Assembly (NCBI GenBank): GCA_029204225.1
Contig: CM055108.1
Location: 16,522,222-16,586,221 of the forward strand
Origin: Diphasiastrum complanatum
Lineage: Eukaryota > Streptophyta > Lycopodiopsida > Lycopodiales > Lycopodiaceae
Length of the DNA: 64,000 bases
Direction: 5' to 3'
Positions 11,940 through 23,163 of the stretch are shown here, one piece after another. Numbering within the stretch: the stretch's first letter is position 1; each line of letters begins with the position of its first letter. Both the position numbers and the translations under genes were made by a program. The notes under the pieces were generated by a model. That model was given only the letters and a program-made list of their open reading frames with translations, was not told the DNA's origin and did no database searches.

Positions 11940-13347
11940 GAAGGCAAATCTTGTACTAGACTCTAAGTTGACATTTGCTGAATACTGTTGAAGTTAAGAT
12001 GACCAAGTCTGAAATGCCATATCATATCAATTGATTCAGAAGTGGCTGTGTGAAGAGCTTGACTGTTAGAAGAATAACAATGGCTGAATTTGTAAAGATA
12101 GCCGCTTTTTCTTCTGTAGGCTAGAACCTTCCGGGATTTGTCAAAAACTGTGTAGCCTTCTGTATCAAATTTGACCCTCAAACTTGAATCGGTGATTCTG
12201 CTAACTGAGAGCAGATTCTTGGTCAGATTTGGAACGTGGAGAACGTTGGACATCAACTTGACTTCACCTCTTTTGAATTCAACTCTGATTGTTCCTTCAC
12301 CTTCGATTGAATGTGATGAGTTGTCTCCAAGTTGCACAACTCGAGAGTGGGTGAGTGACTTATAGTCTTTGAACCTGTCGTTATGGTGAGTCATGTCTTG
12401 AGTTGCGCTGGAATCTAGATACCAGGAATTGATATCATGTTGTTCTCTGACTTTGGTCATGAAAGCTGCTTCATCTTTTTGTTGTTGTTGATTTGAGTGA
12501 CTGGTTATAGCACTATGTGCTTCTTGTTGGAACTGCTTCTTATTTTCATTGTTGTATTTCAAAGTTTGGCAGTCCTTGATTTCATGGCCAGTCTTCTTAC
12601 AGTATTTGCAAAAAGTTTCAACACTAGTTGGAATGATGAAGAGCTTGATTTCGATCCTAAACTGGAATTTGGTCCCGACTACATGTTGCTCTTCGCCTGA
12701 CTTTGTAGATCTCTTGGATCTAAACTTTTGATTTTTTGAATATAGACTTGAGAATCCGATCCTGAGCCTGAGGAGGATGTTGATCTTCTGATATCCTCTT
12801 GTAGGAGCAGCAAAATCACTCTTGATAGAGTGAGGTGCTCCTGGGTAGAAATTTCCATTACCCAATTTTCGTAGGATTCAGATAGACTCGATAATAGAGT
12901 CATGAGTACATTGGAATCTTCTATGACTGAGCCAATTGCAGTCATCTACTCCATAAGGTTTTTGAAGGTGTTGAGATGACTCAAAATACTATCTGCATCA
13001 GATATTTTGAGGGTCAAAAATTTCTTCCTCAGATGAAGCTTGGAAGTAACATCTTTGATGTCGTACAGAGTTGCTAGGATGTCCCATGCATCCTTGGCAG
13101 TTTGAGCAGCACGTATGTGGCTGATCCGAGTATCCTTGATGTTGAGGGTGATCATGGCAAATGCTTTGCCATCTCTCAGTCTCCACTTGGTGATGCTGGC
13201 TGCATCTCCTTCTGGTTTGAGATCTGTGCCATCAACGATGTCCCACAGTTCTTTGGCTAGAAGTATAACCTTCATCTTGAATTTCCAAGGATGGTAGTTA
13301 TCTCCATCGAGTTTTTCAATGAGAGATGAACTAGATGATGGATCCAT
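11940..13347 (-). pseudogene. Copia gag-protease remnant, 3' truncated
   Basis: Minus-strand frames: gag from MDPSSSSSLIEKLDGDNYHPWKF (start 13347), continuing through SESYENWVMEIST, then a degenerate zinc knuckle CKYCKKTGHEIKDC near 12.6 kb, a protease region with the altered site LDSSATQDMT where DSGA is usual, and LLSVSRITD and FRLGHLNFNSIQQ of the pre-integrase. It stops near 11940 against the tandem repeat, so integrase, reverse transcriptase and RNase H are gone. A stop splits gag near 12946. It belongs to a different copia group from the 1-5623 element and is closer to the one at 6.3-8.6 kb. Confidence 0.9.
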
Positions 13348-13476
13348 TTTGGTTGAACGAGATCATTGATAGAAACAACGATTGTCGGAATACTGTTGGC
13401 TGCGCGTTTGCTAGAAGACGTCTTGATAGAAACAAGACTGATAATCCGCGGTAGAAATGCAGATTACTGAATGCCC

Positions 13477-13488
13477 ACTCTGGTACCA
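13477..13488 (-). promoter_or_regulatory. Primer-binding site of copia remnant
   Basis: The minus strand reads TGGTACCAGAGT, one or two changes from the usual TGGTATCAGAGC. It lies 130 bases upstream of the gag start. Confidence 0.75.
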
Positions 13489-14258
13489 TGTTGTAAAATG
13501 TGGGGATGACCGGCAGCAGAAGCTCGAGGCTTTGAGCGTAGGCATGTAGGAACGGAACCGCAACAGTTAGCAGTAGAAATATTCAAGTAGAATGATTCAT
13601 ACAGAATTGCGCAAATGAACAATACAATAGTGAGACAAAAATTGCACTTTGATTAATATCAACAGTGAGTACAATGGCTTGAAGTAATAACTTCAACTGT
13701 TGAGCGTGATAATGCTAGCTACAGATAACTTTGATTAAAAAGAACTTGATTAATGCTTACGTAGCTTGATTTAGCTAGTATATATATTACAAGTATCAAG
13801 AGACAAATATCTTATAAGCCTTAACTGCCATATACTCTAGTTTTGTATATGTACAAAAGTTGGTAACCGCCCTTGGAATATTTGGTTGTCCAACTTTCTT
13901 TAGGGTTGATAAGTTGGCGATGTCGGTCTGCCAATGTTGTAGAAATCTGAAAAACCTGAAGGTTCCCTTAGTCTGAAAGTATGTAGATCTTGAAGGTGCC
14001 CTTAAACTGAAGGTATGTAAATCCCAAAGGCATGAGGGCCTTTTTCGATCTCGAAAAGGGCCTTTTCACTAATCTGGATTAGTGTTACTGACGTCACATG
14101 TACCAATAAAAGTGTGACAATTGAGCAGGAATGGTCCATATGACATGGCAGATTCAATGGTGTAGATTAAATCAAGTGTGAGCCCACAAAGTACACCTCT
14201 AGCATTAACCCTACATTAACCCTACATGGATACACTTGAAGGTACCTAGTAACCAACA
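13489..14258 (-). repeat. 5' LTR of copia remnant, outer end tentative
   Basis: It begins (plus strand) TGTTGTAAAATG next to the primer-binding site. A minus-strand TATATATACT box lies near 13780. A possible outer end is ACCAACA at 14252-14258; this was not confirmed by a target duplication. Confidence 0.55.
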
Positions 14259-15179
<921 letters not shown>

Positions 15180-16690
15180 TCACCCTAGTTGTTCCAGTCG
15201 TATCTCACCAAGAGTCTAATGTGGCACTTATTTGGGCAAGGTTAGGTATCGCCATGGTTGATTTATATGAATACGTAGGTATTAGGGTACATCCATACCA
15301 TACTAATGTAGTACTACATGTGCAGTGACGGGTTCCGTATCGTTATGGTTGGTTTTGAGCAAATCCATGCTATACAAAACTCATCTATCAACCATGGTAT
15401 TGGAACTTTGCTATGGATAGGCATGGTTTATTGTCAATGAAGGATGTATTAGGGCATATCCATGCCATTCTAACCCTTACGTAAAAACTTTGTATCTTAC
15501 GCATATCCATGTTGTCGAAGAACGTTATCTTGGAAACCCTACCATTAAGTAATGGGCATGGATTCTTCAAGAATAGTTAAGTTGGCTTGTAAATAGGATT
15601 ATAAGCTCTCTCTTTTACTTATGTCATTGTCTAAGCATAGTGAAGAGAGGTAGATATTAAAGTGCATCGGAAACACTCATCCCACGGTTGTTCATGGTGC
15701 GTAGGGTTTGTATAAAAGGTGAGTGTCGTAACAAGAAATCATACTTGGATGTTCATAGACATGGTTTTATGATAGGACGCCATTGTTGTTTCCACGAAAA
15801 GTTTGTTTCTCTTTAGATCATAACAATAGAAATAGTAGTCTTTATCCCATAGCTACGTTTAAGAATTAAGTAAAAATGTCGAAGCAATGTACAAAGATTG
15901 TTCAAACTTGCTTGCTTTAAAGTGTTTCAATAGGTGACATACCTTTTAGGAGGCTAGGTAATGCTTGGTTCGAATTTGAACCAAACCGTAAGTGGTAATA
16001 GGCCGTAGTAACAAAAAGATGCTACATTACCACAAAGCATTAATGATAGTTTAGTATCGACTGGTGAGACTCTTTTATGAGGTAACCCTAAAGCTTGAAA
16101 AGACAAATACAAAGTATTATTACAATGCTAAGTCAAAAGGTGGATCGTTGTCCATATAATAGCGTTAGATCCCCTAAGAATTCTTTTAAGAAGACTCTTG
16201 TGACGATCAATGATGAACTTAAAGCATCCAACTATCCATTGTTGGAACAACAGGATGTATGCTTGAAGAATCTTTATTCAAAAATGATAAATGACCTACT
16301 ATCCATCGCTGGACAGGAGATGTATTAATCACACGAGAGACAATTTGCAAGTTTATAAATGAGCCTATTGTCCATTGCTGGACAACAGGATGTATGCTGA
16401 AAAAAAAATTCATTAAAAAATGCATAATAGGACCTATTGTCCATCACTTGAGAAGAGGTCTATCAATCTCATGATGATATACAATTTACAAGTTTATATA
16501 TGAGCGTCCATCGCTGGACAAAGGCCATATCTATGTGTTTGTTAGAGCACAAATATGATTTATAGAAAGGCTATTCCATCGTTGTCTAATAGAAGCATGC
16601 CATTGATTACAAAGTTGTGAAAGACAACTAGTGGTCATGGATATGCTGAGAAGTATGGACAGTAGTGCGTGATATACCTTGCTTTGTGCT
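15180..16690 (+). repeat. Unnamed dispersed repeat, copy A (holds hairpin array)
   Basis: Blocks here recur in inverted orientation at 42.5-44.06 kb: CCAGTCGTATCTCACC (15187; inverse near 44005), GTATTAGGGCATATCCATGCC with its surroundings (15445-15540; inverse near 43740-43880), TGGTTCGAA...GAACC near 15965, the hairpin array, and GTATGGACAGTAGTGCGTGA near 16655. No coding frame was found. Class unknown; ends not determined. Confidence 0.65.
16234..16587 (+). repeat. Array of six GTCCATCGCTGGAC hairpin motifs, 68-bp period
   Basis: The 14-base motif, a 5-bp stem around TCGC, starts at 16234, 16301, 16370, 16439, 16506 and 16574, so spacing is 67-69. Copies 2, 3 and 5 keep four or all five stem pairs; the others are decayed. 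Spacers 1 and 3 resemble each other, as do 2 and 4, suggesting a ~137-bp higher unit. Confidence 0.8.
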
Positions 16691-17267
16691 AGAAATCAGT
16701 CGATGAGCCTGCGATTTCTCGGTATATACAAACTATCTTTATCAGATTCGGGAAAATCAGGTCTATCTTACTTGATCACAGCTTCAAAGTCATTGGATGT
16801 ATGCAATTGTTCCATAGCCATGCACAAAATTATGGTGAATTGAGTTTTAACTTTGTGGAAGCATTGAACTAGGTTCAATGATTAGAGCAAGAAATTGAAT
16901 AGTGCTATCAGTCATATAAAACGATAAAATCTACAAAATAATCAATCTGCGAACATGAATAAGTTTGAACATGCAATCACCATTCACGATCTAAATTGCT
17001 GGAACAATGATGGATTAGTCGTGCATAAATACAATGTGATTGCAGAACAGATCAGGCGCGTTCTCCTTGATACAATACTCTGTGATAACAGAGAAGAAAA
17101 ACGATGCAATTGCACTTTGAATGAATTATTGATCATACTTATTCATCGAGCTTACTTGAATATGTACACATGGCTAACTGATTAAAAGAATGGTTAACAC
17201 ATAGTTTACAAATTAGGATTAAGACACTACTTGTCGTTGCACGTCGCTTTCAGTTGACATCTAATTT
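16691..17267. other. Unassigned sequence
   Basis: No gene was recognised. A 76-codon frame at 16955-17185 has no known features; the sequence resembles LTR material, but this is not shown. Confidence 0.4.
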
Positions 17268-17580
17268 AGTTAGAGACGTTGGACATGTCGATGACTTTGT
17301 ACAAGTCGGAGATCATGGACAAGTTGTAAGATGTCGGACAAGTCGATGATGTGGAAGACGATGACATGGAAGTCGAGGATGTGGATGTTGGACAAGTTGG
17401 AGACATTGGATATGTCGATGACTTCGGACAAGTCGATGACGTGGAAGTCAAGGACGTGGAATTTGAGGACATGGACGTTAGATAGGTTAGAGACGTCAGA
17501 CATGTTGATGACTTCGGACAAGTTGATGATGTGGATGTCGGTTAAGTTGAAGACGTCGGACATGTCGATGACTTTATTCC
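17268..17580. repeat. Minisatellite of GTCGGACATGTCGATGAC-like units
   Basis: About 300 bases of degenerate units built from GTCGATGAC, GGACAAGTCG and GTGGAAGTC, with a loose 6-base (GAYGTS) rhythm. Low-complexity frames on both strands (Thr/Ser-rich and Met/Trp/Lys-rich) follow from the repeat and are not taken as genes. Confidence 0.75.
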
Positions 17581-18050
17581 TATTATTTTCTTCTCCCCCT
17601 TTTAAAAGACAGCATATAAGATATCAAAGATTCAAAAAAGTCAATAATGAATATCCAATACTAGAGTGATAAGACCCTAGGCCTTATCCCGTTCTTTATA
17701 GACTCCTCCGAGCCTTCATTATAGACTTAGTAATAAGCCTTCTTTATAGACTCTGCTGAGCCTTCATTATAGACTTTGTCAAAAGCCTTCTTGATTACTA
17801 TCTTTAAGCTTAGAAAGCTTCTTGTTTCGAATCTTGTTTCTCCTGGCACATTCTCGAGTACCTGCACATACCCTCAAAGAGAGGCCAGTCCTTAAGCCTA
17901 GAGGGCTTCTTATTCTTGTTCAGATTCTTCAGGTACATTCATTTGTACCTGCACATCCCTTCAAAGATAGGTCAGTGTTCATAATACCATAAAACATGGT
18001 TCATAGAAAAGTCTTAGTTCTACAAGTGTCAATGCATGTTACTCAATTCA

Positions 18051-18353
18051 TTAAAATAATAAATTCATACAATATCCTAAAAGAATATTGATCATTGATA
18101 ATTCTATATCATCAAAGTCTATCTGGGTTCGAAGCTGGGAAAAGTCTTTATTACTTAGGAGCAATTTGTCTTTACAAATTACACCCTCCAACGCATAAAG
18201 CGTTGTCCTCAACAAAAATTTCTCAACAAAGAGTCTTAAATCTTTCTGACATCTAGTAGGAGTCTTGGTCTTCTTGATCTTTTCCAAGCAATTTTTGCTT
18301 TTTGAAACACAAGGCCTCTTAAACATCGGGTGAAGCTTTATGTTCTTCTGCAT
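18051..18353 (-). CDS. Small open frame in array internal region (hypothetical)
   Basis: A 100-codon minus-strand frame, MQKNIKLHPMFKRPC onward, rich in Lys and Leu. The same start and first ~55 residues recur in copy 2 (20521-20703), which then ends early. It lies just downstream of the primer-binding site, where gag would sit, but shows no zinc knuckle or other gag feature. It could be a short translated frame of the element or chance conservation within a young repeat. Function not known. Confidence 0.25.
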   Translation of the reverse strand: MQKNIKLHPMFKRPCVSKSKNCLEKIKKTKTPTRCQKDLRLFVEKFLLRTTLYALEGVICKDKLLLSNKDFSQLRTQIDFDDIELSMINILLGYCMNLLF

Positions 18354-18403
18354 GCATAAACATACAAGGTCTTCAAGTCAAGTTCACGGCATATTAAACC
18401 ATA

Positions 18404-18415
18404 GTTCTGATACCA
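18404..18415 (-). promoter_or_regulatory. Primer-binding site, array copy 1
   Basis: The minus strand reads TGGTATCAGAAC, one change from the copia consensus. Confidence 0.75.
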
Positions 18416-18418
18416 AAC

Positions 18419-20010
18419 TGTGAACTCGAGGGTGAAGGCCTGTCCTAAGTTCTTAGGGCCAAAAGGTTTAATTGGCTTATCATTCACATAAAGCTAGTCT
18501 CGAATCAACTTAATGAAAATCAAATAAGACTTTAAATCAAAAACTCGAAAAACATTGCATCACATAGGTTCCTTCACACAATAGCAGAAGCATTGAGGGG
18601 TCAAGATGGGGAACCCCCTCGAAGGATTATTTTCTTATCATTGTGCAAATCCAATTGGCCAATGCCAATTACATATAGAATGGATTCCAATAGGGTCTCA
18701 AATATAGGAACATCAAAATGATCTTAATTCCATATGTAGCTTATCAAAAGCATAGAAATTTCTTCATAAATCTTAATCTTTCCGATATGCAATCATGTTG
18801 GATCTTAGATTCTTGTCATGCAATCCAAATGAATCTTAGATTCTTGACATGCAATCATAAGGGTTCAAATTTTTTTGACATGCAACAGTCATGAAGTGAC
18901 ATGCATGGTCAAATGACAATGAATGGTGTGACATACATGGTCATATGGCAATGCATGGTGTGACATACAAGCTTCAAAATCTGACATGCAAGCTTTAGAT
19001 CTAACATGCAAGCTCTAGATCTGACATGGATGGACAATAGGCCACTGATGGCATGACATGCAAGCTTCAAATCTGAATGCAAGCTTTAGATATGACATAC
19101 AAGCTCTAGATCTGACATGCACGGACAATAGGCCAATGATGGCATGACTTGCAAGCTCTAGATTTGACATGCAAAGACAATAGGCCACAGATAGCCTTAC
19201 ATGCAAAAGTAGTTATCAGCCATTCTTACATATGGGTAACAGTTTCAAGAGCATACCATGGTTTAGAGAGAAGGTGAAAGTGAGAGAGGGAGGGGGAGAG
19301 AGAGAGTGTGTGTGTTTGTGTGTGATGTGAAAGAGAGATAGAAATCCGAGGGTTTGAGCTCCAAAAATCCTGCAATCACAAATTAACATAGTCTCCTTGA
19401 GGTAATGCCTCAATCCTCTTCTCCAAAGCAGATGTACACAACAAGCAACAAAATGGCAGAGTTTGGATGCAACATCCTTCCATCCTCTAGGTAGAGGGGC
19501 GCATTTCCACTTATATAGAGAGTGGAGAGTCCTTTCAAAATGAGTGAGGTGTCAAGTTCAAGTGCATGAGGTGTGAGGAAGACTCCAACTGGACTTAGGG
19601 TGAATTGGAGTGCATGGATGAGGTGTATTAGTTAGAGAGGGTGAATGAGTGATGTGTATTAGCTTGGGAGAGTTATAATGGTGATGTGGCATATGAAGTG
19701 AGAGTGTAGGAGGGCACCCCATTCTAGGTGTCAAATAGACTAGAATGCATGTGGAAAAGTAGGTGGGAGGTAGGTGGTACAAGGTTCAAACTTGACTTTT
19801 ATTTACATATGATTTTACATGGTTACAACTTGGGAATCCACCCAAGTGCAATCTTCCTAAGGAAGAGCCAAGGTATATGTCCATCTTGTTTTTGCATAAT
19901 GTCCATCAATTTCTAGGCCCTTTTTTTCTAGAGGTTGCCCATCTTCAATCATGGCCATTGGCACTTATTTTCTAGAGGTTGCCCATCCTCAATCATGGTG
20001 GAAAATGTCA
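18419..20010 (-). repeat. LTR A of the array (1592 bp)
   Basis: It begins TGTGAACTCGAG and ends GAAAATGTCA on the plus strand. It holds a ~20-bp minisatellite (18.88-19.2 kb, GACATGCAAGCTYTAGATCT units), a GA/TG-rich stretch near 19300 and a doubled GAGGTTGCCCATCCTCAATCATGG motif at its end. Very similar to LTR B. Confidence 0.82.
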
Positions 20011-20768
20011 CTAGGGTGATAAGACCGTAGGCCTTATCCTGTTCTTTATAGACTCCTCTGAGCCTTCATTATAGACTTAGTAATAAGCCTTCTTTAAAGA
20101 CTCTGCTGAGCCTTCATTATAGACTTTGTCAAAAGTCTTCTTGATTACTGTCTTTAAGCTTAGAAAGCTTCTTGTTTCAAATCTTGTTTCTCCTGGCACT
20201 TTCTCGAGTACCTGCACATACCCTTAAAGAGAGGTCAGTCCTTAAGGCCAGAGGGCTTCTTATTCTTGTTCTGATTCTTCAGGTACATTCGTGTGTACTT
20301 GCACATCCCTCAAAGAAAGGTCAGGGTTTATAATACCATAATACGTGGTTCATAGAAAATTCTTAGTTCTACAGGTGTCAATGCCTATTACTCAATTTGT
20401 TAAAGTAATAAATTCATACACCATCCTAAAAGAATATTGATCATTGATAATTCTATATCATCAAAGTCTATCTGGGTTTGAAGCTGGGAAAAGTCTGTAT
20501 TACTTAGGAGCAATTTGTCTCTACAAATTACACCCCTCCAATGCATAAAGCGTTGTCCTCAACGAAAATTTCTCAACTAAGAGTCCTAAATCTTTTCGCC
20601 ATCTAGTAGGAGTCTTGGTCTTCTTGATCTTTTCCAAGCAGTTCTTGCTTTTTGAAGCACAAGGCCTCTTAAACATCGGGTGAAGCTTTATGTTCTTTTG
20701 CATGCATAAACATACAAGGTCTTCAAGTCAAGTTAATGACATATTAAACAATAGCTCTGATACCAAAA
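20011..20768 (-). repeat. Internal region of the array, copy 2
   Basis: Flanked by both LTRs, so this copy defines the complete internal length of 758 bases. The small frame is cut short here (20521-20703). Confidence 0.8.
20754..20765 (-). promoter_or_regulatory. Primer-binding site, array copy 2
   Basis: The minus strand reads TGGTATCAGAGC exactly, three bases from the LTR end. Confidence 0.85.
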
Positions 20769-22392
20769 TGTGAACTCGAGGGTAAAGGCCTGTCCTAAGT
20801 TCTTAATGCCAAAAGATTTAATTGGCTTATCATTCACATAAAGCTAGTCTCGAATCAACTTAATGAAAATCAAATAAGACTTTAAATCAAAAACTCGAAA
20901 AACATTGCATCATGTAGATTCATTCACACAATAACGGAAGCACTGAGGGGTCAAGATGGGGAAACCCCCCCCAAAGAATTCTTTTCTTATCATTATGCAA
21001 ATCCAATCGGCCAATGCCAATTACATATACAATGGATCAATAGGGTCTCAAATGTAGAAACATCAACTTAACATAGACTTAGTTCATATTCGATGATCTT
21101 AATTCCATATCTAGGTTATCAAAAGCATAGAAATTTCTTCATAAATCTTAATCTTTTCGACATGCAATCATGTTGGATCTTAGATTCTTGTCATGCAATC
21201 CAAATAGATCTTAGATTCTTGACATGCAATCATAAGGGTTCATAGATTCTTGACATGCAATCATAAGGGTTCATAGATTTCTAACATGCAACAATCATGA
21301 AGTGACATGCATGGTCATTTGGCAATGCATGGTGTGACATTGAAGCTTCAAAATCTGACATGCAAGCTTTAGATCTGACATGCAAGCTCTAGATTTGACA
21401 TGCATGGACAATAGGCCACTAAAGGCATGACATGCAAGCTTCAAATCTGACATGCAAGCTTTAGATCTGACATACAATCTCTAGATATAACATGCATGGA
21501 CAATAGGCCGATGATGGCATGACTTGCAAGCTCTAGATTTGACATGCAAAGACAATAGGACACAGATAGCCTTACATGCAAAAGTACTTATCAACCATTC
21601 TTACATATGGGTAACAGTTTCAAGAGCATACCATGGTTTTGAGAGAAGGTGAAAGTGAGAGAGGGAGGGAGAGAGAGAGTGTGTGTGTGTGTGTTTGTGT
21701 GTGATGTGAAAGAGAGATAGAAATCCGAGGGTTTGAGCTCCAAAAATCTTGCAATCACAAATTAACATAGTCTCCTTGAGGTAATGCCTCAATCCTCTTC
21801 TCCAAAGGAACTGTACTTAACAAGCAAAAAAATGGCAGAGTTTGGATGCAACATCCTTCCATCCTCTAGGTAGAGGGGCACATTTCCACTTATATAGAGA
21901 GTGGAGAGTCTTTCCAAAGTGAGTGAGGTGTCAAGTTCAAGTGCATGAGGTGTGAGGAAGACTCCAACTGGACTTAGGGTGAAGTGGAGTGCATGGATGA
22001 GGTGTATTAGTTAGAGAGGGTGAATGGGTGATGAGTATTAGCTTGGGAGATGAGTTATTATGGTGATTTGGCATATGAAATGAGAGTGTAGGAGGGCGTC
22101 CCATTCTAGGTGTCAAATAGCCTAGAATGCATGTGGAAAAGTAGGTGGGAGGTAGGTGGTACAAGGTTCAAACTTGACTTTTATTTACATATGATTGTAC
22201 ATGGTTACAACTTGGGAATCCACCCAAGTGCAATCTTCCTAAGGAAGAGCCAAGGTATATGTCCATCTTGTTTTTGCATAATGTCCATCAATTCCTAGGC
22301 CCTTTTTTTCTACAGGTTGCCCATCCTCAATCATGGTCATTGGCATTTATTTTCTAGAGGTTGCCCATCCTAAATCATGGTGGAAAATGTCA
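20769..22392 (-). repeat. LTR B of the array (1624 bp)
   Basis: Same ends as LTR A. The TGACATGCAAGC minisatellite (21.16-21.56 kb) has a few more units, which explains most of the 32-base length difference. Confidence 0.82.
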
Positions 22393-22917
22393 CTAGGGTG
22401 ATAAGACCCTAGGCCTTATCCTGTTCTTTATAGACTCCTCTGAGCCTTCATTATAGACTTAGTAATAAGCCTTCTTTATAGACTCTGCTGAGCCTTCATT
22501 ATAGACTTTGTCAAAAGCCTTCTTGATTACTGTCTTCAAGCTTAGAAAGCTTCTTGTTTCGAATCTTGTTTCTCCTGGCACTTTCTCGAGTACCTGCACA
22601 TACCTTCAAAGAGAGGTCAGTCCTTAAGCCCAGAGGGCTTCTTGTTCCTGTTCAGATTCTTCATGTACATTTGTGTGTACCTGCACATCCTTTCAAAGAA
22701 AGGTCACTGTTCATAATACCATAAAACATGGTTCATAGAAAATTCTTAGTTCTACAGGTGTCAATGCTTGTTACTCAATTCATTAAAATAATAAATTCAT
22801 ACAATATCCTAAAAGAATATTGATCATTGATAATTGTATATCATTAAAGTCTATCTGGGTTTGAAGCTGGGAAAAGTTTTTATTACTTAGGAGCAATTTG
22901 TCTCTACAAATTACAAC
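22393..22917 (-). repeat. Internal region of the array, copy 3, truncated
   Basis: Matches copies 1 and 2 up to TCTACAAATTACA, then switches into another LTR fragment at about 22918. Confidence 0.78.
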
Positions 22918-23163
22918 CTTCGGCATTTTGTAGGGCAGTGTCACCTTTTTCGCCTGTCACAAATCATGTGTAAAAACACAGTGTCCCGTTTTTTGTCTTT
23001 TTCGCTTGTGGAAATTTACTTGTATTTATGCAGATAGTCGCATTTTCGCCTGTCTTATTTTACATGTAAATATGCAGACCGTGCATCAACATGAGTAAAA
23101 ATGCAACATGAATGGAGGCAGATTAAAATGGGATTGAAGAGAGTAAAGGTGATAAATCCAACA
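22918..23163 (-). repeat. Fragment of a copia LTR
   Basis: Matches the LTR at 6040-6257: shared blocks GTAGGGCAGTGTC, AACACAGTGTC, ATGAATGGAGGCAGATTAAAAT and the end AAATCCAACA. Only the first ~240 bases of that LTR (minus reading) are present. Confidence 0.75.

Larger units (their letters stand above)
17661..18418 (-). repeat. Internal region of the array, copy 1
   Basis: It starts CTAGAGTGATAAGACC, the same border sequence as copies 2 and 3, but is preceded by unrelated sequence instead of an LTR. Two short near-copies (TTTATAGACTC...GAGCCTTCATTATAGACTT) lie at its left end. Confidence 0.75.
17661..22917 (-). mobile_element. Head-to-tail array of a non-autonomous LTR element
   Basis: Order on the plus strand: internal (17661-18418), LTR (18419-20010), internal (20011-20768), LTR (20769-22392), internal, partial (22393-22917). 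The period is 2350 and 2382 bases. Copia-type primer-binding sites in minus orientation lie beside each LTR, so the element reads on the minus strand. The internal part is about 758 bases with no protease, integrase or reverse transcriptase, so it must depend on another element. Such arrays arise by unequal recombination between LTRs. No convincing purine tract was seen at the internal/LTR border. Confidence 0.8.

Noticed and set aside
17270-17669. Overlapping Asp/Ser/Thr- and Met/Trp-rich frames
   Set aside because: Low-complexity products of the minisatellite on both strands.
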